Shown here one piece after another: positions 54,901 to 62,530 of a stretch of DNA of 64,000 bases (positions are counted from its first letter, which is position 1; the number at the start of each line of letters is the position of its first letter). Below the pieces are notes generated by a model, which ran no database searches, was not told where the DNA came from, and saw nothing but the letters and a program-made list of their open reading frames with translations. The position numbers were made by a program, and so were the translations under genes. The stretch is from Cordilura impudica (taxonomy: Eukaryota > Arthropoda > Insecta > Diptera > Scathophagidae), in NCBI GenBank assembly GCA_963682025.1, contig OY821519.1, positions 111,837,764 through 111,901,763 of the forward strand, read 5' to 3'.

Positions 54901-57845
54901 CCACAGTGTAATCGAAAGTTGAACAGGATTTTGCGTATTTTTTAAAAAGGCTAGATTTTCTGTTTTTTAGCCTCGACAATTCCTTTGAATTCCATGGAGG
55001 GCCGGTATGCTCAAAGTTCTGATGGGAAAGAGGAATGCATTTAGAAAAACAATCGTTCAAAATATCATAAAATTTTACCAAAAGAATGTCAATGGCGCAA
55101 CAGTTAAGGAGCCGATTATCAACCAAATATGACCAATCAATGTGATAAAGCAGTTCATTCAATTTATCATAATCAGTACGTTCAAAACAAAAAAAAAAAT
55201 ATTCAGCCCCCTTGTAGGCTCTTCTAAGCCAACATCTAGAACTATATCAAGAATAGGATGTTATCGATCTTCAGGTAAGGATATTGGGTCAATGCAATTC
55301 ACTACAAAACTTTCAATATTAATCACAGAAAACTAGATCCAACATTTATTTTTTCGAACTTAAAACACAATTTATCTGAAATACTCCCAGATCAGATATA
55401 CTCTTTTACAGAGGACTTAACATTTTTCGCGGTATTTTGGTAATATTTTGTGGCTTTGTTTGAAAAACTATTAAAAATATATTACACGATATTACAAATG
55501 GGCCTGACAGTTAATGAAACATGTAATACAAATTATCTCTTAAAACTTCCCTAATTTATATATGTTTGTGTGAAACTTAACATTTTATTTATGATCAACA
55601 TATTGATGTAGACTCTGTTGTGCGCTACTAACACTAATATTTACAGCATTGATGATATTGAAGACAATTCAATACTTCGCAGAGGTGTACCCGTAGCGCA
55701 TTCCATATATGGTGTAGCAAGTACGATAAATGCAGCTAACTATGTATTATTTTTGGCACTGGAAAAAGTGCAACAATTGGGCCATCCAGAAGTATGTAAT
55801 GTGTACACTACACGTCAATTCTGAATATAAACCAATTATCTGAAATTGTTTTATTATTAGGCTACCAAGGTATATACCGAACAGTTACTAGAATTACATC
55901 GTGGCCAAGGTATGGAAATCTATTGGCGTGATAGTTTTACATGCCCCTCGGAATCGGATTATAAATTGATGACGGTGCGTAAAACCGGCGGACTCTTTAT
56001 GCTGGCCATACGTCTTATGCAATTGTTTAGCACAAATAAAGAAGATTTCTCAAAGTTAACAGCTATCCTGGGACTATATTTTCAAATACGTGATGACTAC
56101 TGTAATCTCAGTTTGAATGAGGTTAGTAACAATTATCGTTCTTTATTTTTAACTGTGATATAATGCAATGATTTTTAATGGTTTTTCCGTCTAATTAGTA
56201 TTCTGAAAATAAAAGTTTTGCCGAAGACTTGACGGAGGGCAAATTTGGATTTCCTGTAATTCATGCAGTACATACTCAAAAACACGACAAACAAGTGCTT
56301 CGTAAGTTTTCTCTAAGTTACTCTAGTTACTCGTATGTATTGCCAAGTCTATTTTTATGCCCTATGGTACTATGTGTTCAGCGTATAATGAGTTTGTGTT
56401 GATGTTTGTAACTCCAAAAATATTTGACCTTTTATTATACCGCTCGACTTAGAATCACTTTCTGAGTAGCTTTGGCGATGTCCATTTGTCCGTCCGTCCG
56501 TCTGTGTGTCCTTTAGGTATGAGATAGTGAGTGCACGACTTTTCGGTTTCGAAACACTAGACCCCCTAATTTTTCGAGGTTCAGTAAAAAACTGCATGAG
56601 CTAAAAAATGGGTAGTGCAAGTGGCTTCTCACCGAGCTCAAAGTCGGGGCAAAAAGGAAAAAATTGACAAAAATAAACTCCATAACTGCCACAGAGTCAC
56701 TTCTAGAGGGGTAAACTGTAGGACCGACCCCCTAAATATTTCCTCCCCGACATTTTTTCAAACATATGTATCCCTTACCCCCATTCCTTAATGGGATCCC
56801 ATACAAAGTTAAAAATTTTATGAAATTGTTAAATTTGTTCCCCATAGCTCCTAAGAGGCCCCCATAATTTTTTAAAACATACATACATACCCTGGCACTC
56901 CTATTATTAAGGGGACTCCCATACATAATCCCTATTATTAATATATATAGAAGAAAAAGTCCCATAACTGCCTAGTAGTACCCACTAGCGGAGTAAAGTG
57001 TATGACCGATCTCCATTAGTTTTGTGTCCCCAACATTTGCTTAAAACATACCTGCCCCTTATCTCCACCCTTCAAGGGGAGCTACCATACAAGTGTTTTG
57101 ATTTTATGGAATTGTTAAATTTGGCCCCTACAGCTCCTACACGGGTCAAATGTATGACTAACTCCAGTTAATTTTTCCTCCCCAACATTTTTTCTAACAT
57201 ACCTATCCACTATTTCCATTCCTTAAGGGGATCTGTACATTTCTAGTCATACTATACATATAGAGTTGTTTCCCGATCTTCACTTAAATCTATAAAAAAA
57301 AAACAAAAATATTACAGCGATTTCTTTACAATTTGGTTTAAATATGTTTTTGTGAAAAGTAAGTGACTGATGATCGGTATTTTTTTTTTTTTGGATCTAT
57401 TTTTATTGCCTCAGCAAAGTTGGGTGCGAGATCCTCTCTCGAAAGCATGGTATAGGGTATCGTATAGTCGGTCTAGACCAACTATAATTTTCTTACTTAT
57501 TTGAATATGCTTTCTGTTTAGATATATTGCGACAACGTACGCAAGACATAGAAGTGAAAAAATATTGTATAAGCCTTTTGGAAAAACTCGGAAGTTTTCA
57601 ATATACTCGACAAGTCTTGGAGTCATTGGATAACGAAGCCAGGGCAGAGGTGTGTTTCTTAGGAATATGATCAATTAAGCTATTATTTGATAATGTTATT
57701 GATTTAAATTTTCTTTTAGGTACATCGTTTAGGTGGCAATCCTTACATGGATATTCTGCTTAATAAATTATTATCTTGGAAAGTTGCTGAAAATCATTTA
57801 AATAAGCATTCTGCGTCTACGAGTAATACTGTTACTAGCATTTAA
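33630..57845 (+). CDS. qm: Geranylgeranyl diphosphate synthase (quemao orthologue), seven exons
   Basis: Join 33630-33695, 33761-33915, 55647-55791, 55861-56121, 56199-56301, 57522-57649 and 57720-57845; all phases agree, giving 327 residues, the usual family length. The enzyme makes C20 geranylgeranyl diphosphate from farnesyl diphosphate and isopentenyl diphosphate, for protein prenylation; in Drosophila it is quemao, needed for germ-cell migration. Motifs: the N-terminal [17 protein letters not shown], first Asp-rich motif DDIED (76-80), [35 protein letters not shown], second Asp-rich motif DDYCN (200-204), [34 protein letters not shown] and RGGNP-like LGGNP near the end. The start is the only ATG in exon 1's frame near [10 protein letters not shown]. 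Intron 2 is 21.7 kb and full of transposons. Confidence 0.93.
34003..34040. repeat. ATGT microsatellite
   Basis: Short interrupted (GTAT)n / (ATGT)n run in qm intron 2. Confidence 0.8.
34675..36743. mobile_element. Long-TIR DNA transposon, copy 1 (TAA target duplication)
   Basis: Ends CACAGTACAAC (34675) and GTTGTACTGTG (36743) are flanked by TAA (34672-34674 and 36744-36746). Nearly identical inverted repeats of roughly 360 bp run inward, beginning in earnest at TCGGGACTCAATTTTGAT. The left arm carries a short deletion near its tip. The interior of about 1.3 kb encodes one Cys-rich protein on the plus strand and no transposase core, so this copy is probably internally deleted. Confidence 0.88.
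35605..36247 (+). CDS. Cys-rich (CxxC...CxxC) protein of the long-TIR element, frameshifted
   Basis: Frame one (35605-35808) reads [17 protein letters not shown], then [11 protein letters not shown]. After a one-base shift the next frame (35808-36131) continues [39 protein letters not shown] and a Pro/Thr-rich stretch. A further shift gives [20 protein letters not shown] and a stop at about 36247. The order Cxx[28 protein letters not shown] parallels the N-terminal part of the protein in the second element at 52553-53292, so the two are homologous. The paired CxxC units probably bind zinc. The role is unknown; DNA binding is a guess. Confidence 0.65.
37441..37693. other. AT-rich part of qm intron 2
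   Basis: A weak plus-strand copy of repeat B's end (ATCTTTGATACCCTTCACC) at about 37520. Near 37660 GGCATTCGATAAGTTACG is partly inverted at 38740-38780, perhaps the worn ends of the next element. Confidence 0.35.
37694..38558 (-). pseudogene. Zeste-like Myb/SANT DNA-binding protein, transposon-associated, decayed
   Basis: Minus strand from the ATG at 38558: [31 protein letters not shown], then a frame break and [13 protein letters not shown] before a GTAAAAAG donor near 38392. After the intron: [40 protein letters not shown], a stop, and at the end [20 protein letters not shown] with [11 protein letters not shown]. This is the order of the Myb_DNA-bind_5 (zeste-type) proteins common beside insect DNA transposons: a helix-turn-helix head, a GGGP linker and a coiled-coil tail. 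At least three lesions make it inactive. Confidence 0.6.
38559..39639. other. AT-rich part of qm intron 2, no recognised feature
   Basis: Short open frames at 39133-39572 on both strands have no family features and overlap each other. Confidence 0.3.
39640..40325 (+). mobile_element. Repeat A copy (Helentron-like non-autonomous element)
   Basis: Starts TTTTTATACCCTGTACCA and ends with a GGTATAGGGTATCGCAT subterminal inverse, a palindrome (TAGTCGGTCTAGATCGACTA) and CTATAATTTCCTTGATT. A GTCCGTCCGTCTGTCC tract lies near the 5' third. Non-coding. Confidence 0.75.
40418..40990 (+). pseudogene. Mariner-type transposase remnant
   Basis: Begins with a mariner-like end, CAGGTGTGCAAATAAGATTC. Broken frames give [31 protein letters not shown] and, later, [10 protein letters not shown], whose TGDEK motif carries the first catalytic Asp of mariner transposases. 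Many stops; nothing remains of the C-terminal catalytic part. Confidence 0.55.
41173..42158. mobile_element. TIR element, non-coding
   Basis: CCCTGTTCTTGAAAC at 41176-41190 is perfectly inverted at 42141-42155; extending by three bases gives CA(C/G). AAT flanks both ends and may be a 3-bp duplication. No protein is seen inside. Confidence 0.55.
42450..43272. mobile_element. Deleted PIF/Harbinger element with relics of both of its genes
   Basis: CAGCCCAATTCT (42450) is inverted at 43261-43272 (AGAATTGGGCTG); ATA lies on both sides. Plus strand 42691-42810 encodes [19 protein letters not shown] and [18 protein letters not shown], resembling the N-terminus of a Harbinger transposase. Minus strand 42920-42810 encodes [20 protein letters not shown] and [18 protein letters not shown], resembling the start of the accompanying Myb-like protein. 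The two meet at about 42810, so all downstream coding sequence of both has been deleted. Both arms are rich in TTCCCGGGGA-like phrases. Confidence 0.65.
43440..44060 (+). pseudogene. RNase H domain remnant of a LINE
   Basis: Broken frames give VFTDGSKM (first catalytic Asp), [28 protein letters not shown] (last catalytic Asp) and a tail. This is an RNase H domain of the sort that follows the reverse transcriptase in R1/I-type LINEs. Upstream RT sequence is not recognisable. Confidence 0.6.
44120..44480 (+). pseudogene. Tc1/mariner-superfamily transposase fragment
   Basis: [20 protein letters not shown] followed by broken frames with YHF/LLPFLKQ-like and FDLMLNLV phrases resembles the middle of a Tc1/mariner-type DDE transposase. 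Heavily decayed. Confidence 0.45.
44950..45700 (+). repeat. Dispersed non-coding repeat C
   Basis: GTGTGCAGAGGGTATATATAAG, GATATAGCGATGTCCGTCTG and AAAATTTTTTCGACAAGCAG mark a fly-type repeat with the same general phrase order as repeat A (a TATACCC-like start, a GATTTAGCGATGTCCGTC centre), but the body differs. Confidence 0.5.
46130..46595. repeat. Foldback element with 145-bp identical inverted arms
   Basis: Arms 46130-46274 and 46451-46595 appear identical in reverse complement, starting TTGTTGTAAAAAGGAG. The loop of about 176 bp includes an (ATTT)n run near 46338-46372. In the right arm on plus, CTGAAGA-A-GTCTG...CAGAC-GAAAC forms a small stem. Confidence 0.9.
46710..47490 (+). mobile_element. 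Repeat A copy (Helentron-like)
   Basis: Starts TTTTTATACCCTATACCACT and has the inverse TGGTATAGGGTATC near its 3' end, a perfect 24-bp palindrome at 47452-47475, then ATTTTCTTACTTGTT. A GTCCGTCCGTCCATCCGTC tract lies near 46850. Confidence 0.85.
47491..48889. other. AT-rich part of qm intron 2, no recognised feature
   Basis: A short palindrome GTACATACATATGTATGTAC lies at about 48469-48488. No gene found. Confidence 0.35.
48890..49332 (-). repeat. Dispersed repeat B copy
   Basis: Ends GGTGGAGGGTATCAAAGATTC, then GGCACAGCCGAATTTAACAC and TCTTACTTGTT, the inverse of the fragment at 6398. The hairpin ATTCGGC-ACA-GCCGAAT is intact here. Confidence 0.6.
51397..51890 (-). pseudogene. C-terminal continuation of the transposase-like gene
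   Basis: Past an in-frame TAA at 51888-51890 the frame stays open: [34 protein letters not shown] and [15 protein letters not shown], with a GTAACT donor at about 51700. After an acceptor (TTTCGTTTCAG, 51596-51606) a last exon follows. In one frame it is strongly acidic ([17 protein letters not shown], then [12 protein letters not shown]); in the frame joined by simple splicing it is Lys/Arg-rich. The residues that normally follow ERY in this protein type seem to be missing. Confidence 0.55.
51888..53292 (-). CDS. Transposase-like protein of the long-TIR element, with frameshifts
   Basis: The ATG at 53292 begins [22 protein letters not shown]11 run near 53192-53202 shifts the frame into 53194-52553: [54 protein letters not shown]. 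One more shift near 52553 leads to [17 protein letters not shown] and then 52487-51888: [90 protein letters not shown] and [15 protein letters not shown] recall this motif order from unnamed arthropod proteins, but cannot verify it here. CD-x-K and the downstream SDEKGER could be acidic catalytic residues of an RNase H-like fold (inference). N-terminal CxxC pairs probably bind zinc. Confidence 0.75.
53613..54417 (+). mobile_element. Repeat A copy nested in the long-TIR element
   Basis: TTTATACCCTATACCACTAT at the start; GGTATAGGGTATCGTATAG, the 24-bp palindrome and ATTTTCTTACTTGTT at the end. By eye it is very similar to the copy at 46710. Its insertion postdates the host element. Confidence 0.85.
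55401..55646. other. 3' end of qm intron 2
   Basis: Unique-looking AT-rich sequence ending in the ATATTTACAG acceptor at 55637-55646. Confidence 0.4.
55647..56301 (+). CDS. qm: qm exons 3-5: both Asp-rich catalytic motifs
   Basis: Exon 3 (55647-55791) has [18 protein letters not shown]. Exon 4 (55861-56121) has [29 protein letters not shown] and [10 protein letters not shown]. Exon 5 (56199-56301) has [16 protein letters not shown]. The two DD motifs bind the magnesium-diphosphate substrates. Introns 3 and 4 are about 70 bp, typical of flies, in contrast with introns 2 and 5. Confidence 0.93.
56352..57500 (+). mobile_element. Diverged repeat A copy in qm intron 5
   Basis: Starts ATTTTTATGCCCTATGGTAC, has GTCCGTCCGTCTGTGTGTCC near 56490, an expanded middle of about 400 bp with repeated CCCCAACATTTTT-type phrases, and ends GGTATAGGGTATCGTATAG, a palindrome with one mismatch, and ATTTTCTTACTTATT. 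Confidence 0.8.
57522..57845 (+). CDS. qm: qm exons 6-7: C-terminal helices
   Basis: Exon 6 (57522-57649) encodes [20 protein letters not shown] and [11 protein letters not shown]. Exon 7 (57720-57845) encodes [18 protein letters not shown], a Ser/Thr tail ending NTVTSI and TAA. An AATAAA lies near 58214. Repeat A ends about 20 bases before the exon 6 acceptor. Confidence 0.92.
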
Positions 57846-59439
57846 CAACCAAAGAGGCAAAGAATGGAATTCTAATCTTCTGTCAGATATCCTTCTTTTG
57901 CAGCACTTTATATAGTTTTAAGACCTGTAAGGCCTTCACTTCAGCGTTAAGTGGACAATATTGTTATTTTTTTTTTTTGTAAACTTACATTTGTTTTTAT
58001 TCTAAGAGCACAATTTGTATAGAAATATTTAAATAGTAATAAGAAAAAAACTTATTTAAAAAAAGTTAAATAATATTGCACTCGAACCTCCGCTAATTGT
58101 TGTACTGTCGATTTTGTATTATAATTAAAGATATTCAAAATAATTTGTATACATAATAGAATATTTTCATGTTATGTTAAAGCCAAATTGATACTACATT
58201 CAGTTTATTGTGAAATAAAAAAATGGCACTTTAAAGGTGGCTTGCACTCCAACATATTTTTTTATTATTTATAAGTGAGTTAAACCTAGTTATGAGTTCA
58301 TTCGATCTTCGCTGGCTAGCGAACATCGACTATCGAATGTCAAATTCGTATTATGAGCTGACAGCACGGTCGAAAATTTCGTTGTACAACGAATTTTCAA
58401 TCGAACACAATTTTGCTTTCGATGCTGTATGGTAGTTTGTAAAACTTATTCAAAATATAAGTTGTAAATTACTTTAATTTCAGGAGATTGATCTGCCTTG
58501 TGTGCATTGCCGTAGCAGTTCATCTGTAGTAGACAGCAATTCCATAAACACCTCCTTGCAGTCGAAAATTTGCTATAAATATATTAATAAATGGTACCCC
58601 TTAAAACCTCACATACTTACGTAGTGGAATCCATTTCCAAAATGTTGGAAGCATCTCTCATGACGAAGCATTCATCTTCATCAGACGATTATACAACCAT
58701 AATTCCATGTTAATAAATAATTAATTATTTTTTTTTCTTTAACAAATTTGTAAACAAATGTTTATTTATAGTGCCAGCTAATAAATATGTAAGTTAACAC
58801 GCTTTGATTCTGATCTGCCTAATCGGCAACATTTAGTTCATACGTAGCTTAGTATTGGTGCTGCGTATGGTTGACACGCGCCGTTTTAGATTTGCACGAT
58901 CAGCTACTTCGATTTTATATTTTACGTTTTTGTAATTTAAGTTATATGTTTGCGTTGCACTTTGTAGCCAACGCAAACTTGGTGGTAGGAAATAAAATTT
59001 AGTTTAAGACCCTAACTCACAGAACACAGTCGTTTTACTTATTGGAAAGAGATATCCAACGAGATGAAGTCTACCAGAATAAATACGATAGAGATTTCTT
59101 CACTTGTACTATTGTGAATAATCCAATTGAGTGAAAGTCACAGTAGCGCTATTTGTCGCATGTGCACCATAATACCAAATGAAAATTCGTTCGATCAGTT
59201 AATTCGACCACAATCGAAAAATCGAAAGTTGCGCATAATAGGCACCTTTTTTTTTTATAAATAATTTATACATATATATAATATTTACAGTTTTTGAGAT
59301 TTTACCAAAAGTATTGCAACATATAATTTACTTTTTTTAATAAGTGGAAAAACATTTGGAAATATTTACATGTAGGTAAAAAAAGATAGGTAAAAAACCT
59401 TTGAGTTTTCTAAGAAATTCTGTCTTTAACCCCTTCTTG
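57846..59439. other. 3' untranslated region of qm and flank
   Basis: AATAAA near 58214 may end the qm transcript. Beyond it, 58300-59240 has scattered TCGAA-rich patches (AATTTCGTTGTACAACGAAT near 58375, inverse-like phrases near 59180) that may be a worn TIR element. No gene recognised. Confidence 0.4.
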
Positions 59440-60126
59440 CATCTTCTATTCAGAAGTTACAGAAAAAGTTAATTTTTCAAATTTCTTATTAAATCAAAAC
59501 TTGAAGACCTGTTTCTGTCTTCGAATCTTGTTATTGTTATTTTACTAATGACAGTTTTAAACAGATCTTGTTTAGAATTTCTGTGTAGCAGTGCAGTTGA
59601 GTATTTTCTAGGCAGGTTGTATATAATCTTCAAGTTTTTATTTTGGATAATTTGTAGCTTTTAAAGATAAGTGTTGGCACATCTCGTTGACCATACCTAG
59701 CAGCCATATGTCATTATTGGTCGTATACACATATTATATAATAACAGTTTATTTTTGCAATTTAGTTTAGATTTTCGGTTAAGCAGAGGGAAAAGCGCTC
59801 TTCCGCACTTTAATGCCTTATCACCCGCTTGTGTGACATGATTTTTGAATGTTAGTTTTTTTTATCGAAAACAACTCCCAAATATTTGACTGATTCAAGT
59901 ATTGGAATTTCAGTCCCTTGCATACAAAGTGTTATTTGCGGAATTCTTTTTGGTGACTTGTTAAACGGGAAAATAATTGCTTGTGTTTTCCCATGATTTA
60001 TCTTTATTTTCCATTTGTTGAAGTATTTTTCAGCATGGCTTAAAGTTTTTTCATGTTCTTCACTATTGCATTTGAAAGTTTTCCACTCGTTATTAATGCG
60101 GTGTCATCTGCATAGAAGGCCGCTGT

Positions 60127-60723
60127 TTAGTTTCTTAGGGCTTTAAAGTCTAAAGTATATATAGAGTACAGCGTTGGTGATAAAATTGATCCTTGCGGAA
60201 CTCCTGCAGGAATATGCCTTTGTGTAGATTTTTCGTTATCCAAATTGAAGGCAAAGTATCTGTCTGATAAAAAACTTTTTATAATTTTTTGTAAATGTAT
60301 AGGGTAACCAAATTTATTGAGCTTAAAAATAATTCCATTGTGCCATATGGAGTCAAAAGCTTTCTCAATATCAAGAAAAGCTATTCCTGTGCTTTTACGT
60401 TGATTTTTGTTGCTATTTATTAAATTTACAATTCTCTTCACCTGATGTATCGTTGAATGTTCTCTTCTAAAACCAAACTGCTCATTAGTCAAAATATTGT
60501 TTTGTTCTGTAAATTCATTTAGTCGCGTTAGTATGTTTTTTTAAAAAATTTTGTCTAAACCATTCAACATACTTATGGGACGATAGCTTTTGGGTGATTT
60601 TTTATCTTTTCCTGGTTTAAGTATTGATATTACCGTGGCAATTTTGAATTGCTTCGGGAAATAACAGTTTTTTAAGCACCAATTGAAAATTTTTGTAACA
60701 AAATTGAAAAATACATTTGACAT
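60127..60723 (-). CDS. LINE ORF2, reverse transcriptase part (two frames)
   Basis: 60723-60541: FNWCLKNCYFPKQFKIATVI, KSYRPISMLNGLDKIF, then a T-run frameshift. 60492-60127: FGFRREHSTIHQVKRI, IAFLDIEKAFDSIWH and [16 protein letters not shown]. Just beyond the stop the other frame gives FYADDTALI, the active site. Three breaks make it non-functional. Confidence 0.8.
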
Positions 60724-60752
60724 CCGTTTTAAAACTATTGGTTTTATTCCAT

Positions 60753-61214
60753 CTATACCAGGTGCTTTTGAATTTTTTTTTGCTTAAAAATGAAAAATTT
60801 TACTTCGTCCACGGTTGTCAACATATCAGTTACATTGGTAGGCACAGATTGTAAGTCTAACCATTGAATCTGTTTCGATACCATACGTTCAACTGTCGAT
60901 GGTTGATTATAAGTTATTTGGTGTGAATTTTCAAAACCATCCGCTATAATATTTGCCTTTCTTTCATTATTGAATACATCAGCGCCATCTATTGTCAAAT
61001 TTTCTACAGTTTCTTTATTCCCTCTTATTGCTCTGTTCAGCTGCCAGAACTTTTTGTTGCCAGGTGGCAATTTTTTAATAAAATTATTCCAGTTGTCATT
61101 TCTGTCATTTGATACGTGAAAGTTGATTAAAATATTCAGCTGTTTAACAACAGATGATAAGTAATGTCTCTCCGAAGTGTTGGTTGCTCTTTGTAAACCT
61201 TTTTCTTTGGCCAA
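60753..61214 (-). CDS. LINE ORF2, linker between endonuclease and RT
   Basis: AKEKGLQRATNTSERHYLSS, NWNNFIKKLPPGNKKFWQLN and ENLTIDGADVFNNERKANI are the Jockey-type linker (FWQL-RAIRG, then an ADIIAD-like helix). It ends at an A-run where the frame shifts before APGIDGIKP. Confidence 0.75.
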   Translation of the reverse strand: MAKEKGLQRATNTSERHYLSSVVKQLNILINFHVSNDRNDNWNNFIKKLPPGNKKFWQLNRAIRGNKETVENLTIDGADVFNNERKANIIADGFENSHQITYNQPSTVERMVSKQIQWLDLQSVPTNVTDMLTTVDEVKFFIFKQKKIQKHLV

Positions 61215-62187
61215 TTAAGTATAAAGTTAATTGAGAAATTTTTTTCTGCCAAATTTGTTTCTCCTTAACTGGAATTCTTTTGGAAGCCTCTTGGATTATG
61301 TGAGTAATTTTATTTATAATTTGTTCAATGTTTGACTCGGTTATAATTGCAGATAGTAAATTATTTCTTCGAATATCTTGGTCTACCCATTGATTGATTT
61401 CATTCCAATTTGCCATCTGATACAGTGGAATAAGTATTTTTCTTTCAATAATGGAACCAAAAATTTGACATGCAACTGGAACGTGATCTGAGTTTAACAT
61501 ACCTGGATGAGTTTCTATTGCCGAAATATTTAAGTTCGAGTTTGTAAGAAGAAGGTCAATAACTGATGCTTGTGTGGGTGTTGAACGCTGCCCAAATCGA
61601 GTAGAGGTGTTGGACGAGTGGATGTAATAAATGGAATTCATTTGATGGTTATATAGTTTTCTACCAGCAGTGTTGTTTCCTTGGCAGTTCCAACTAGTAT
61701 GGTGAGCGTTATAATCGACGAAAACAAAAAATTCAGACGTTGTTGTGGTGATTTTTTTTAAATCTTCAATGAAGCTGTTAGTGTATCGTGGGCAGTGTGC
61801 ATCTGTAAATCTAATTGGCCGGTTATTAATATTTATTACAATGGAAACATTTTCAATAATTGTTGTTGACATTATTGATATATATTGGTGTGGAATTGTA
61901 TTTTTAATCGCTATTAATGCACCTCCTCCATGGGTTAATCGATCTTGACGGTAGATTTTATAATTAAGCAATTTGAATTTGTGTTTTTGTTTAAAAAAAG
62001 TTTCATTAATAAAAACTACATCGACTTTTTTTTCATTTAAAAAGTGTTCTAATTGATATATAGCTATTGGATTAGTTATGCCTTGGGCATTCCAAAGCAT
62101 AACATTGATTCTATACATTGTTATTTCTTTATATGACATGTTTAAGCATATTTCCAAGTACTCGCAGCTTGTCATATTTGTTTTCAC
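61144..62187 (-). CDS. LINE ORF2, endonuclease part
   Basis: APE-type endonuclease: VMLWNAQGITNPIAIYQLEH, VVFINETFFKQKHKF (catalytic Glu), GGGALIAIKN, FFVFVDYNAHHTSWNC, VIDLLLTNSN and NSDHVPVACQ (Asp-His). The natural start is probably MYRINVMLWNAQGI rather than the first ATG. A frameshift near 61200 moves on to the next frame. Confidence 0.83.
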   Translation of the reverse strand: MKTNMTSCEYLEICLNMSYKEITMYRINVMLWNAQGITNPIAIYQLEHFLNEKKVDVVFINETFFKQKHKFKLLNYKIYRQDRLTHGGGALIAIKNTIPHQYISIMSTTIIENVSIVININNRPIRFTDAHCPRYTNSFIEDLKKITTTTSEFFVFVDYNAHHTSWNCQGNNTAGRKLYNHQMNSIYYIHSSNTSTRFGQRSTPTQASVIDLLLTNSNLNISAIETHPGMLNSDHVPVACQIFGSIIERKILIPLYQMANWNEINQWVDQDIRRNNLLSAIITESNIEQIINKITHIIQEASKRIPVKEKQIWQKKISQLTLYLIGQRKRFTKSNQHFGETLLIICC

Positions 62188-62530
62188 ATTTTTCTAGAGC
62201 ATCGACTGCATCAAAGAAAATTTCTAATAGAGATTTCATTGGAGATATCATCGTTATCATGATCTACTATTTGAGCTGCTTTAGCTTTTGCTGCGTAGGA
62301 AACTTTATTGAGAGCATTATGTGCTCTACTTCTTGATGGAATTTCATCGGTGCGAGGAAAAATACGCACCTTATTAGTTGATATATCACGGTTATTTGGG
62401 ATATCGTCATCGGATCAGGTTCCGAATGTTGTGGCATTTTACGAATGTGTTGTTTTCTGGAAACTCTTTGTCGTATTTCTAGGTACTCGCGGCGCGATGT
62501 ACAGTTTATGTCATCTGCTCGATGATTAAC

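Larger units (their letters stand above)
50789..54908 (-). mobile_element. Long-TIR DNA transposon, copy 2, with transposase-like gene (TAA target duplication)
   Basis: Ends CACTGTGGAAC (50789) and GTTCCACAGTG (54908) are flanked by TAA (50786-50788 and 54909-54911). The inverted repeats run inward for about 435 bp with few differences (left to about 51222, right from about 54472). One gene lies on the minus strand. Repeat A (53613-54417) is inserted between the gene's start and the right arm; without it the element would be about 3.3 kb. Confidence 0.9.
49340..55400 (-). mobile_element. Jockey-like LINE split by the second long-TIR transposon
   Basis: On the far (5') side, 55400-54909 gives the endonuclease end and linker: [50 protein letters not shown] and SCSTFDY. 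On the near side, 50788-49400 gives [73 protein letters not shown] and, after breaks, the post-[22 protein letters not shown]. The YADD region (about 49840) is damaged. The 5' end and ORF1 are missing. Confidence 0.8.
59440..62530 (-). mobile_element. Jockey-like LINE, ORF1 relic plus broken ORF2
   Basis: Minus-strand order: an ORF1 C-terminus in broken frames (CTSRREYLEIRQRVSRKQ, SRAHNALNKVSYAAKAKAAQ), then endonuclease, linker, reverse transcriptase and a decayed C-terminus (LSRLQIIQNKNLKIIYNL) to about 59440. Its reverse transcriptase phrases are similar to those of the element at 63050, so they are probably related families. Confidence 0.82.
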
